Positions 47,801 to 59,314 of a DNA stretch of 64,000 nt are shown here, one piece after another. The notes below the pieces were generated by a model. That model searched no databases and was not told the DNA's origin. It was given only the letters and a program-made list of their open reading frames with translations. Position 1 is the stretch's first letter. Every line of letters begins with the position of its first letter. Origin of the DNA: Cyrtodaria siliqua (taxonomy: Eukaryota > Mollusca > Bivalvia > Adapedonta > Hiatellidae); contig JAWPHD010006742.1 of the NCBI GenBank assembly GCA_037043455.1, positions 62,001 to 126,000 on the forward strand, given 5' to 3'. The translations under genes were made by a program, and so were the position numbers.

Positions 47801-49110
47801 CGCATTCATATATTATATTGTAAACGTATTTTACGAATTAAACTTTCTACCCAAAATGATTTTGAGTACGGTGTCCTGGGTAGATTTAGTTTGACAAGCA
47901 TTATATATTATAGAATAATCAAATATTGGTTTAAAATTGTACAAATTAAGGATACTAAGTATTGTAAATGTATATATAACATGTTTACGTATGATAGTGA
48001 ACAATACCCACTCTCGTCATAAGCTGTTGTCCTCCATGGGTTTTCATTATGTATGGCTCGCTTAAGGTGTAGGAAATGATGAAACTGTCCTTTATACTTT
48101 TAAGCAACGCCTTTATGATAATGAATTTTAGCTTTGGCATGAACGTGTAGAAAATTAATCCAGAGCGTTATTTTCAGAGAAATTGTATCTTTTAACTACC
48201 AGTTCTTTCTTCAATGTGTAAATATTCCAAAATTTAGAATTGCGATGACTAGGTTAATTGTTTCATTGCATAGTCTAACAATTGAATCAGGTAGATGGCA
48301 CAGACCACATAGTATTACCCTGACGAAAGAAAATGTATTTCGTGTAATAAGCTTATATATGAGTATCATTTTATTTTAGAATGTTCTTTATTTAGAGGCA
48401 TACGTAAAATACACATACACATATATTTCTGGACAAGACCAAGTATGTTTAAGCTAAAACAGCTATTTATTAGCGAAAATGAAAATGTCATCAGAAATTT
48501 AATTATGTATATCTTCTGTAAAAAAAACATACTATTTGACCATATACTGAAAATCTTCTTAATCCATATTTGACATCCAATGAATGTAACTTAATATGTT
48601 ATATTTGGTTATCATATATGCATGTTATTTAACATGTTTAAGTCGTATATAATTGTAAATATTAGGTAATTACATTTTCAGCTTTAAAGTGTTATAACTA
48701 CAGTTGTTTTTATATTAAACTTATTTTAAATGGTGTCATTAGTTTGCAAATGATAGCTAATTACAGCCGTTAATTACCAAGGTAGTGGTACAGTACGGAT
48801 GTGGTGATCGGGCTAGGTATGGACAGACCAAATCACCAATCCTGCTGCATTTGTGGGGCACTTGCACTTTGTGATTGTTATATTAATTATGTTCGAAATG
48901 TTTTGCTATACTTTGTTACATCACAATATTATCACTTTCTCCGTTATTTGTATTAATTAGTAATACAAATAATATAATATTGCGTTTGTAACAGAATAAT
49001 GTTCATGTAAATTCTTAGAACTGTAAATATGTTTATTGCTTTGTCATATGTTCTATGTATATATGCATTTGTAGTATCTCACGGGCTTATGGCCTATTGA
49101 TTTATGAATA
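44890..49110 (+). pseudogene. Decayed non-LTR retrotransposon (endonuclease plus RT)
   Basis: Endonuclease motifs occur in order: MIMLTET (about 45015), SGGITIYARND, LLAGDFNSRTSDRPDYV (about 45360), HRGCSLVDYSVVSE and NPLSDHCLI (about 45690). Reverse transcriptase follows: LSILGKLFTRVLKNRLNNWA, AQVGFRSGMSTTDNM and CSFIDFSKAFD (46640-46860), then after an insertion NKLFILLNADI (YADD box destroyed), SETPEGLQKGIDILYEYR and CSYLGIVFSHGG. The end near 49110 is AT-rich. The motif set suggests the CR1/Jockey-type groups. Many stops show it is dead. Confidence 0.8.
47085..47325 (+). mobile_element. Dispersed element inserted in the LINE reverse transcriptase
   Basis: It splits the RT frame between the VRQG region and the YADD region. 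Blocks GGCTCATCAACACAGTATAT, GGAATCCGGGAACCGTGCCC and GACCGGTTTACGTC recur at 927-1030 and 5973-6070 (reverse), 22590-22745 and 57515-57690. No protein is encoded; SINE or MITE cannot be decided. Confidence 0.6.
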
Positions 49111-49443
49111 AAATCTTCTTCTCCGTCTTCTTTAAAGTGTATTTTAAGTTTATGTTCACATTTCCCCGAGATAGAAAAATAGTCAGATCTTTTAAAAACT
49201 TGAACGTATTTGTATGCATACACAATTTCGAAATTTATCATCAAATTTAAAGATAAAGACACTCAGTAAGGCAACTATCGATGTTATACGTTGACATCGC
49301 AGATGTCAGATTTGCGCATTCCTTCCTAAGCGGTTATCAGTACACGGTCATCATGGAGTAAACTTGCAAGTGCTAGTACATCATATGTGATGCAATGTGG
49401 TAATATGCAGATAAATAATTTTAAATAAATCATATCGACCATA

Positions 49444-49509
49444 CAGTAGAAACAACAAAGTGTTAACATGTGATAACAGTAGAAACAACAAAGTATTAAC
49501 ATGTGATAT
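49444..49509 (+). repeat. 33-bp tandem duplication
   Basis: CAGTAGAAACAACAAAGTRT plus TAACATGTGATA occurs twice, about 310 bases before the signal-peptide exon. Confidence 0.85.
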
Positions 49510-49816
49510 GTGGAATCGCGATTACATACAGAGTTGTACAGCCAAAGTGTTTAAATACGAACTATCGTTATTTTAAAACTAGCGTAATAACATACAAACT
49601 AATCTCTAAAATTGTGTTATGTGTGTTTAGTTTCATTGACGTTGTCATTTTGACTGTACTTTTCAACGCGCGATTAAAAAACATCAAAACAACAAATTAA
49701 TCGCAATTATACTGATACTTGTTTGATTAAATTAGTTGATTTATGCACTTTTGTGATAACAACAAGTAAACAAGTATTAATTATCATTAGTCAGTAGGAA
49801 GAGATCTAAGAGAGTA

Positions 49817-49958
49817 ATGGTTACATTTAGGTGTAGGCGCTCAAGCAGCTTCAAGAGCATGGCCAGCTGGCCTTTTCTTGCAGGACTAGTTGTACTAACC
49901 TTATTATCCTTTGCTCACCCATCAAATGGTATGCAAGATAAAGAGGCTATTTCAGCTG
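49817..49958 (+). CDS. First coding exon of a secreted or membrane protein (signal peptide)
   Basis: The frame opens after TAA at 49778. Two in-frame starts are possible: 49817 (MVTFRCRRSSSFKS first) or 49859 (MASWPFLAG). The second gives a classical signal peptide, MASWPFLAGLVVLTLLSFAH, with cleavage plausible after SNG or SFA. The first adds a basic 14-residue n-region. The exon ends ...EAISA plus one base at a consensus donor G|GTAAGT, phase 1. The mature start MQDKEAISA gives no family clue. The intron begins with a TCCG-rich tract. A single exon with a strong signal peptide and donor is good but not decisive evidence for a gene. Confidence 0.6.
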
Positions 49959-51656
49959 GTAAGTAATATTTTATTTGTCCGTGTGTCCGTCCGTTCGTCC
50001 TCCATCTGTTCAAATGGCTGTCCATCTGCAATTATATCGGTGTTCTTTTATATTTTGTGTTCTGTTAACTTGTCTCTTCATGCAATGCTAACGTTTTTCA
50101 GTATATTTCTTTTGATCATTGTATTTTCAGTTTTCAGTTTTAATAACATATGTCTGTCTCTCAAACATATGTGTATCTACATTCCTGTCTGTACATATTT
50201 GCGGGAAATCGGCAGGAATTCGCTTGGAAATGTACCACCGCTGGCAAATCAGATCGCCGCGTCTCTACTCATGCTTATGTAACATCTCCTATACGAGAAA
50301 TTATTTACAATAGCATAGTTTAATTTTTAAAAATGAAATATCACCGTAGACTACATTTCATTTACTGCATGTTTCCTGTCTGTTAATTATAATTACAGTT
50401 ACTTAAAATAGATTTGGAACATGTTCCAATCACTACATCCGTCGGATGAGATTATTTACGGGGTCTCCCAGTATACCGGAGCATATCACCCGGGTATCTT
50501 CATGGCATTCTCCTGCCAGAAGAATCTATTGCATAGTAAAAGTACATGGTGGTCACGGATATCTCCGTGTTCTCTCCCCTCCGTATTCCCCTCCGTATTT
50601 GCTCCCTGTCACTAGGAGCGGCTCTATATCAACCAACTGAAGAATATTTTAAGGAGCTTGGCTGGGAAAGGACGCAGTGCTGACAGTTTTTTTAATAGAT
50701 ATTTAAATCTTCTTTGATATCATTTAGATACAAAATTATAAAAAAAGGGTAGGTCATCACACGTTTTTCCCACTGGACGTCGTTGAAGAAGACACATATT
50801 TCTAACACCAGAATTTCACAAACAAAAAGGAAAAATAGTGTCATTGAATATTTTCACAATTTTTTCATGATGTTACATTTATTGAAAGACAACGATTAAT
50901 TAAACAATCCTCATTCGTCGTTTTACGTTAAAAAGCAAACATTAATGGACCGTACCCAACCCATTCATTTTTTTGACTAAACAAATAATTCAAGATAAAA
51001 AAGTATGTTCTAATGCTTATTTTTTTTTAAAACCTGTATATGACAAGGTCCTATGACATTTCTTTCAAAACAAGTAAAAAATACATATGTCATCAGGCAT
51101 CTAATGATTTTTCATTAAAAAACATCTTTAACTTATACACATTTTGGAGTTATTTTGACATTTTGACAAAGAGATCGAATATAAAATTAGGTCAGTATCT
51201 ACTATTCTATATATGTATTCCACTACTGAAAAACAAAAATCATATTTCTATAGCAAAAGGATAAATTCTACTCATAGCTACCCATATCCCCTATTTTATT
51301 GACAACTAAAAATGATCACAAATGACGGAACAAATATGAAAAACAGAGTTTTGCTTAAAACTTGATATGTTACTGTCTTAAGTCCTACATTATATCCAAA
51401 TCTACTAGAATGCAAAAAATGAAACAATGATTTAAAAAATAATATTTTTAGACTTAAAGATGTCAAAACTTTCCCAGACAACATCCTTAATGAGCCTTAA
51501 ATATAATTTTCATTTTAAGAATAACAGTTAAACAATACACTTTATTAAGGGCTATTCATTTAATTACAATAATGTCGTCTGTAATCATTTTTCTACCCAT
51601 TCTTAAAAAGTACAAATCATACACAGACGGCCATTACCATGCATACACACCTGGTA

Positions 51657-51838
51657 TTAACCTTTAACCCGCTAGATCGACTATAATAGCCTTTGCGTGT
51701 AACTTGCAGGCAGGTCAGGTTTTACAATGTCCGGCTGCTGATCAGTCATTTCTCAAAACACCCCTGTCATATAAATGGAATGGTCGTAATTCAAAGAAAA
51801 AACAGTCCATTATATACATGTAGCGGGTTAAGGGTTAA
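51657..51838. mobile_element. piggyBac-type MITE
   Basis: 182 bp bounded by TTAA on both sides. Terminal inverted repeats are TTAACCTTTAACCCGCTA (left) and TAGCGGGTTAAGGGTTAA (right), 17 of 18 matching including TTAA. TTAA targets and CCY-starting ends are typical of piggyBac elements. No transposase is encoded. Confidence 0.75.
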
Positions 51839-52734
51839 CATGTCATAACGTTGATAACGCGGTAATTCATTTATTTCCTTTACTACATTAAGATCAGTAT
51901 AGTTCCTGCCGGAAATTATTGCTTTTAGCGAAACGTCTTTTAGGGGGTTTAAAGATGTTAGGTTGGTTTTATTATTTTAAATGTATCTATTACAATGTTA
52001 TTTATACATTGGTTTCGATTCGTGTTTTTGGAATAAAATTCCCTCGGGCATATATGTAAACATCCATTGGGAGTTTTATTTATCACGCAATAAGAACCAA
52101 TGTTTATCAAAACTTCGTTTAATTTATAAAGAAGTATAATGTGCAATGATTATCTATAATTAAACTACAGTGATAGATGATAAAGATTACACGACCAAAA
52201 ACACCATAAACGTCTCTATTTCTGTAAAAACGTACCATAACTGCTTATAGCAAACATAGGTGAACACTGATCAGCAAGAGCATTGCTATTAGCGTGTACT
52301 TTTATGTAGAGCTGAATATTATGAAAAGAAAAGAAAGGTGATTTCGAAAATGCGGTAAATGCATTTAGTTTCGCAAACAAAGGCAACTGAGCCATTAAAA
52401 ACAAGAACAATAACAAAAACAACAAAAAAAATAAAAATATATAAATAATAAATACAATTTTAAGCAATACTATTTAGACCAAAATTTCATCAAACGAAAT
52501 ATACGTTGATTCCATTATAGTTTATATTAAGTAGAATATTCAAACCCGTAGGGTAATGCAACATATACCGCACTTAGTAGTAAGTAATAAAGCATACCAA
52601 ATTAAACTGAACAGTATTTCAAAATATGACGGAAACAGCCGTACTTCCGATGTTACGAAATGAACAGGCTTTGGACATTTTTCAATTAATTAGGTACTAG
52701 TTAGTTTGTCGCGAGTTTTATAAATACGGACTGT

Positions 52735-53115
52735 ATAGTTGTAGTTTTCTTTCTAATTTGTATCTGGATAAACTGTAGTTTTTCTACATTTGTATAGATG
52801 CTGTCGAGATAACTTGTAATTTTTCTACATTTGTAAAGATGCTGTCGTGATAAATACTAGTTTTTCTACATTTGTATAGATGTTGATGGGATAAATTGTT
52901 GTTTCTCATTTGTTATAAATAAACTCTTCCGATAAATTGTTTTTAAACTTAATATATAGATACCGTTCGGATTAAGTTTTAAAAAATGTCCCTAGTTTGT
53001 ATATACACTGTCCGGATAAATTGTAGTTTTCTTAGTTTGTGTAGACTGTTAGGACAAACTGTATCTCAGTTTGTATGGATACTGTCCGGATATTGTACGC
53101 ATAAATTGCATGTTT
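52735..53115 (+). repeat. Degenerate minisatellite (about 45-50 bp period)
   Basis: Variants of GATAAATTGTAGTTTTTCTA plus CATTTGTATAGATGCTGTC recur at least seven times with growing divergence to the right. Confidence 0.75.
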
Positions 53116-53467
53116 TTCATTTTTATATAACTTTTAGTGTTTGTGCATCATTTGTACAGATAATGTTGACCTCGCAAGGTGATCTAAACTATGTAATAAA
53201 TCAAATGGATATTTCTAAATCTAGACCAAAATAAGTGCTTTGATATTTACACATTTTTATAGCAATGAAAACACAATTACCGTTGCTAGCAAACAGTTTT
53301 TGATATCTGATAACAGCAATCTCTAAAGGTCAAACCACGCCTGGGAATCGATTAGTGCACACAACAATGACCCTAAAAAGGTACTGGATGTATGGTTGTC
53401 AGTCAGAATTAAAATAAAAACAGCATAATTATGTGCGAAAATGTTACACTCTTTCGATTATTTTCAG

Positions 53468-53506
53468 TCCGCTGTTGTTTTTGTTCAAATCAAGATTGTA
53501 TTTCAG
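53468..53506 (+). CDS. Candidate cysteine-rich micro-exon
   Basis: Between a TTTTCAG acceptor and a G|GTTAGT donor lie 39 bases, phase 1 to 1, matching the phase-1 exit of the signal-peptide exon. It reads V-RCCFCSNQDCIS, with four cysteines in 14 residues. Chance occurrence of so short a stretch is possible. No downstream exon was found within the window. Confidence 0.35.
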
Positions 53507-54397
53507 GTTAGTTCACAAGACTCTTTGTTACTGAGGTTAACATATAGCGATACTCAGTTGCATAAGATTTGTCCTACTTTTTTCAGTTAAAACACATTTT
53601 GCACGTGTATATTAACTAAACAAGACCTCGGTCTGAGGGTGTCTCGCCCACTTCAGAAAACCGTATATGAAATGGAAGGAATATGTAAAAACAACATAGT
53701 CGATGAAATATAAAAGTAAGGGAAGGTAAAAGGAATGAAGTTATCAGAAAAAGTTAACTGTGGTTAACTGACCTAACCAAAGTGATGTTTAGAGAAAACA
53801 ACGCAGAATATGACCTTGACCTTGGTATTTTTTGTCGTTCAGCGATGTCCCCCAATGCCAACAATACATATGACCAAGTATCAAAGACATAAAGTGAGGC
53901 AATCTCATACAGTTAACTGAGGTTAAGTTTGGGGAAAATATCGTAAAATATGACTTTGAACTTGGTAATTTGTGGCGTTCAGTATATGTACACTAATGCC
54001 AACAATACATATGACCAAGTATCAAACAAAGAAATTAAGGCTATCAGAAAAAGTTAACTGAGGTTAACTTACCTAACCAAAGTGATGTTTAGGGAAAATA
54101 ACACAAAATATGACATTGACATTGGCATTTTTTGCCGTTCAGCGATGCCACCAATGCCAACAATAGATATGACCAAGTATCAAAGACATAAAGTGAGGCA
54201 ATCTCACAAAGTTAACTGAGGTTAAGTTACCTAATCAATGTTAAGTTACCCAACAAAGGTGATGTTTGGGGAAAATAACGCAAAATATGACAATGACCTT
54301 GGTATTTTTTATCATTCAGCGATGTCCGCCAATGCAAACAATACATATGACCTAGTATCAAAGACATAAAGTGAGGCAATCACATAAAGTTAACTGA

Positions 54398-55840
54398 ATG
54401 ATATGTAGGGTCCTATAGAAACCACAGCGTCCGAACGCAATGGCATCGTAGGTCCGCACTATACTGCAAACAAGGACTTGAAACAACAATGAAAGAGACA
54501 AAAAACAACAGAAAGGGTGGTGAAGACAGGGTTACCGACTTGGAACGGTCCGTAGGCAATAAGGCCTACTGGTTAGTTTGAATCGATTTTATATGCGCAC
54601 AATCCTCGCTATTATCCTGTCTTCAGCGCACAAATAGACAAGACAGTGTAAACAAAACTACATCCCATCAAAAGGAAATCTCTAACAATAAAGTCCACAT
54701 GCAGAGAAACTAACTAAAGATACACATACAAAATAATAAACATCTCAGGATGTATCCAGAATCGTACTGAACAACCATAGTAGTTGCAGCTAAAGAGAAA
54801 ACCAATCTAGGGTACGACCAGAAAACCCGAGGGACGAAAGCTTATGCACCCATTTCCCTTAGTTGGGGTTTCAATCATAAAGTCCCAAGAGGTAGTCCAG
54901 TCATCGCACAAGTGAAAAGTGAAGCGTAATGACTGACTGTAGAGGGGTCAATCACTAAACATGCAGTGCGCTGTAAAACCAAAGGGTTATATCCTTTTCT
55001 GACGAACTTCCTGATTAAATTTGTTAAGCGGTCAGGAAACCCGTCAGATCCCTTTAACTTTCGAAGTTTATAGACCACATCCCCATAAAATGAGGGTTGT
55101 GATATGCCTAGTCGCAGAAGTGTTTTAAGGTTGGTGTTGTACTTTTCAAGCAGGCCCTCGTTGCGGCGGTAGAATTTAGAGAAAGATCTACGTAGTTTGT
55201 GATAACGAAAACCCTGCTGAAGAAGTTTACTTGTAATAACTTGATTTCATTGAAGTCTATAACATCATTACACGCTCTAGCAAATCGAATGAGCTGAAAG
55301 ATATACACCCCATATGAGGTAGCACGAGGTACATCTCCATTCAGGTGTGGATAGTAAACGATGTTAAAATTGAAATCATCTCTCTTATCATAGATTTTAG
55401 TATGAATGAAATCGAGAGATGAAGATCGAGAAATACTGCTACTGTATCCGAACTGTTGGCTTTATTCAACGTGAGCTCTGGTGGATAAATGTTAGTAACC
55501 ATATGAGCAAAGAACGGATTATCAATATTGAGTATGACATCAAGATACCGAGAAGTATTATTAAAAGCATCAATAATTTCACTCTGGCTAGCAGGTGACA
55601 AACTCAACATAAAATCTCTTTCATAGCAGTACAAAAACAAATCTGCAACAAGTGGCGCACAGTTAGTACCCATAGGAATACCAACAACCTGGCGGTAAAT
55701 AGTTTTACCGTATCTTATAAAGATGTTATCCAGGAAGAAAAGATAAGGCTCTACAAGTACAAGTCATATATTATACTTATCAAGAGGGGCGTTAGTAAAG
55801 AAATCCCTGACATTATTACAAGCTAGAAAAGTTGTTATGT
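54398..55840 (-). pseudogene. Penelope-like/RT element, 5'-truncated, with 3' tail
   Basis: The minus-strand protein begins TTFLACNNVRDFF and continues YRQVVGIPMGTNCAPLVADL, CYERDFMLSL and SRYLDVILNIDNPFFAHM. The catalytic Y-x-D-D is changed to YLDV. After frame breaks come the connection region (GVYIFQLIRFARACNDV), FSKFYRRNEG and LVLQRTACLVIDPS. The 3' tail is at 54398-54870. The family is widespread in bivalves and corals. Penelope-like is my best guess, but no GIY-YIG nuclease is visible. It sits inside the satellite array. Confidence 0.7.
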
Positions 55841-56124
55841 TTCCTAACCTAGGTTAAGTTTGGGGAAAAAAACGCAAAATATAACCTTGACCTTGGTAAT
55901 TTGTGGTGTTCAGTGATGTACACTAATGCCAACAATACATATGACCAAGTATCAAACAAAATAAATTAAACTTATAAAAAAAAGTTGACTGAGGTTAAAG
56001 TGATGTTTAGGGAAAATAACACGAAATATGACCCTGACCTTGGTATTTTTTGTCGTTCAGCGATGTCCACCAGTGCCAACAATACATATGACCAAGTGTC
56101 AAAGACATAAAGTGAAGCAATCAC

Positions 56125-56920
56125 ATAAAAAAGAGTATGATAATGGACCTTTGGAAACGGCCGAACACGACACATACAAAATATTGCAGTCTCGGTTTGA
56201 TTGAGACTGTGCATGAGCGGTAGTGAAATATGCTAGCTACCGCTCACGCCCTCTAGCCCCGGGTTGAGCAGAACTCAATATTCATAAAATCAACAGTACA
56301 AAAGTTTAACCATCCCGAAGATGGCATGCATATGGCGGTGGAAATGGAGTGTAACGCTTTCCCATGTCGTACGGCGTATGGTCCCAGTATCTAATAAAAA
56401 CGAAAGCGAAATAAACATAATGGAATTTAGTTGGGAGCAGCGGTTATGACGCCCGATAAAAAAGCAGATAACATATCCTATGAGTGGTTAAACAATACTC
56501 AGAGCCTTTTATCGGACGGAGTAGTGGAACCACCGAATAAAAAATTAAGTAAGAAAACAAAAGAAATTGAAAATGTACCACCGATAACTAAATATAAGTA
56601 TCGGGCTCAGCGATCTCCAAAGATCGAATGAATAACAGTACTGATTGCAAGCACGGGAAACGTTTTACTGCCGCCACACTGCACAAGCAACGCCACTGTG
56701 CTATAAAAAAGAGTATGATAATGGACCTTTGGAAACGGCCGAGCACGACACATACGAATTATTGCAGACTCGGTTTGATTGAGTCTGTTCATGAGCGGTA
56801 GTGAAATATGATAGCTACCGCTCACGCCCTCTAGTCCCGGGTTGAGCAAAACTCAATATTAATAAAATCAACACTACAAAATGTTAACCATCCCGAAGAC
56901 AGCATGCATATAGCGGTGGA
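56125..56920 (-). mobile_element. Short LTR-type (TRIM-like) retroelement, complete copy
   Basis: Direct terminal repeats of 217 and 218 bp (56125-56341, 56703-56920) start ATAAAAAAGAGTATGATAAT and end in the ATGGCGGTGGA/ATAGCGGTGGA region. A 361-bp internal part holds a small plus-strand ORF. Orientation is set by the hairpin GACTCAATCAAACCGAGTC on the minus strand. Satellite sequence continues on both sides (GCAATCAC before, CAAAGTTAACTGAG after). No pol genes are present. Confidence 0.75.
56431..56631 (+). CDS. Small ORF inside the TRIM-like element (66 residues)
   Basis: It starts MGAAVMTPDKKADNISYEWL, is lysine-rich in the middle (NKKLSKKTKEIE) and ends YKYRAQRSPKIE. The C-terminal 57 residues are conserved with few changes in the copy at 370-560. 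It has no recognisable domain and lies antisense to the presumed LTR transcription. Whether it is translated is unknown. Confidence 0.35.
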   Translation: MGAAVMTPDKKADNISYEWLNNTQSLLSDGVVEPPNKKLSKKTKEIENVPPITKYKYRAQRSPKIE

Positions 56921-57065
56921 CAAAGTTAACTGAGATTTAGCTACCTAACCAAGGTTAAGTTACCTAACCTAGGTTACGTTTGGGGGAAATAAATAAAATA
57001 TGACCTTGACCTTAGTAATGTTTGATGTTCAGTGATGTCCGTCAATGCCAACAGATATGACTTAG

Positions 57066-57229
57066 TGACTTAGTGATGGAGGCAGAGCACCCTCTTATTT
57101 CTGGGTAGAACCAGGACTATATACCTCCCGCCGTCATTGAGAATGTACCGATTCTCAATGACGGCGGGAGGTATATAGTCCTGGTTCTACCCAGAAATAA
57201 GTGGGTGCTCTGCCTCCATCACTAAGTCA
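57066..57229. repeat. Near-perfect 79-bp-arm palindrome
   Basis: Left arm 57066-57144 and right arm 57151-57229 are reverse complements with a single mismatch, separated by six bases (GTACCG). The arm starts TGACTTAGTGATGGAGGCAG. No coding potential is seen. A foldback MITE or a very recent inverted duplication would both fit. A transcript would form a long dsRNA hairpin. Confidence 0.9.
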
Positions 57230-57514
57230 TTCTATTGTATTTGCATGTTACTCCATAAGTGATTATTGGATATCATTAAGAACGCGTGAGTTAGCAAGCT
57301 TCCAAATAAAGAATTAGAAGTATCTTCACTGCACGCCTTTAAAGACCCAAAGAAACAAATACTATTCACGTCATAAAAAGATATCAACTGCTATAAGACT
57401 CCGAATGGGGTACTTTTAAACAAATTAAAGTAATTCATGGTATTTTCCGTCGTTAGAACACAGTAGAATCAACTCATTGTAAGTTTTATTTGAGACTCTA
57501 CTGATAGAAGGGTA

Positions 57515-57690
57515 GCAGACATAGGAATTCGGAAACCAGCACTACTCTTACGAACGAAATATTCCTATAAGGTTCTTTATCGTGTTCGCAAAATAGACTC
57601 CAATAAACGGAACCACCCGGTTTACGTCCCCGTCCGACGGACGAGGCTATGGAGCATGTATTGTCTAAAGAAACACCGAGGTAACCTATT
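57515..57690 (+). repeat. Dispersed family copy (GGTTTACGTCCC core)
   Basis: GACATAGGAATTCGGAAACC, ATTCCTATAAGGTTCTTTAT and CCCGGTTTACGTCCCCGTCC match 47085-47325 and 22590-22745. Confidence 0.7.
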
Positions 57691-57699
57691 TACCTCGTG

Positions 57700-59240
57700 A
57701 GGCTCGAAAACGTAATCTCCGTCAAGCACAAACTAAAACATGCTATATATTCTGAGCCATCGAGGCCTCCAGTAGATTGAGATACATCAAATGACCACTA
57801 TACAAAAAGGGTGCCATTCATCTTTAAACTTAAAATTAAGGGCCAATGCAAGCATAACGAGGTTTAAAGTAATAATGTCGAGATACTGGATTAATAAATC
57901 GGGGTGTTTACTTCCAGATTGCCGTGCGTCGCTTTAGTTTGTTTTTTTTAAATAATTACCCTCTTTTTTAATATAATTATTTTACTGAGTATCGAGGTTT
58001 AATCACGTGCGTTGCTATGCGATCACTTGAACTTTGAGTGGTTTTCAAACTGAAAAACCTCAAACATGTTCGTAAACTAAGTTTGATCAAATTAGTTAGA
58101 CGAATTGTCTTATGTACATTATGCAACAAGTTATGTAAATAAATAACCTCATTTGAGTGTCTTCTAAAAGCACGATGAATACAATTTATGTACAAATAAA
58201 TACGTCTCCAGTGAACTTAAGTAGACAGTAAGGTGATTTGCAGATATTAAACACGAAAAAAACATTTCACAGTTGAGTGTAAATGTTATGTCAAAACATG
58301 TTACATCCTTATATTCTCCTAGTTACATTATATTCCTTATGTATGCATACAACAAAATTAATCACTGTGTTATCTTTGACCTTCTTTGCCTTGTATGTTT
58401 CTAAGTGTTTAAGGCTGGTTGATGCACCTTTTAAATATGTTTATCTTTTATTTTATCTCACAAACATGAAAATAAGCTTAAATCCATCAGCCACTTTTGT
58501 TTTTAATAGAAATACAACTTGTTATAGTAAGACACTCCCTATCTCTATTGCACATGTCACACTTCTATTGTATTTGGGATATGCTGTTGATTATTATCAA
58601 ATTTAATATACTTTAGGTATAATTAATAAACTAAATGGAATTGTCTTTTCCCTAAATTTTCAATAAAGATTTCTTTTAATAAGATCTTGGACGATTTTGC
58701 AGAGAGTTTAATACGATAGGTTAAATTAAAAACATTATTTCCTTATTCGCTTTGCTTAAATGGAAATAAATCATTTATCCCTTAATCACTTTTTTAATTG
58801 TATACAATAGATTGTATTGCAACACATCAACAATAAAACACAGTCGCCTAAACTCAACTGATCCTTGACGTCTGGAAATATTTTAAATACAGCACGTGAA
58901 CATCTCACCGATATGGAATGCCTGTCAAAATATAACACGTGCAAATAATGATAGTATAGCCAAACACTGATAATTACGGGAGGGTGATAGAGATAACTAG
59001 TTAGTTAACGAACTCTGACAATGCAATGACTTGGAATGGCGATTACTGAAGCGCCACGACACGACAGACACGTGCTACTTACACTTAAATGCTTACTTAC
59101 TTCAAACCGTGGATAAATACATGTGCATTTAAGTGAATTCAACAAATGGATGTACCACGTGCACACTCGTTGGGTGATTAAGACACCGACAACAATCGAC
59201 CAACAATAGTTATGGCCCTTGATATAGTGTGTTCCTTTAT
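57700..59240. other. AT-rich stretch, nothing recognised
   Basis: The plus-strand frame at 58283-58606 is hydrophobic but lacks homology I recognise and has AT-driven composition. No exon with good splice sites was found. Confidence 0.45.
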
Positions 59241-59314
59241 ATTGCCAGTATTAATAGTTTTTGGTCATAATTCCTAAAAATGAAAGAAAAATAAGGAAAG
59301 AATTAATGCCAAAT

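Larger units (their letters stand above)
49959..53467. other. Presumed first intron of the signal-peptide gene
   Basis: No further exon was recognised. It contains a TCCG/TCTG-rich start, a TTAA-flanked MITE (51657-51838) and a degenerate minisatellite (52735-53115). A GC-richer block at 50420-50640, with ACATCCGTCGGATGAG, may be a diverged reverse copy of the GGTTTACGTCCC family. Confidence 0.4.
53620..57060 (+). repeat. Satellite array with 140-178 bp monomers, interrupted
   Basis: AAGTTAACTG marks monomers at 53751, 53911, 54051, 54209 and 54387, and the array resumes at 55841-56124 and 56921-57060. Each monomer includes AAATATGACCTTGACCTTGG and AATGCCAACAATACATATGA. The interruptions are the elements at 54398-55840 and 56125-56920. 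Confidence 0.85.

Noticed and set aside
58283..58606. 107-residue hydrophobic plus-strand frame.
   Set aside because: AT-rich composition readily gives Leu/Ile/Phe/Tyr runs. No family, promoter or splice support.
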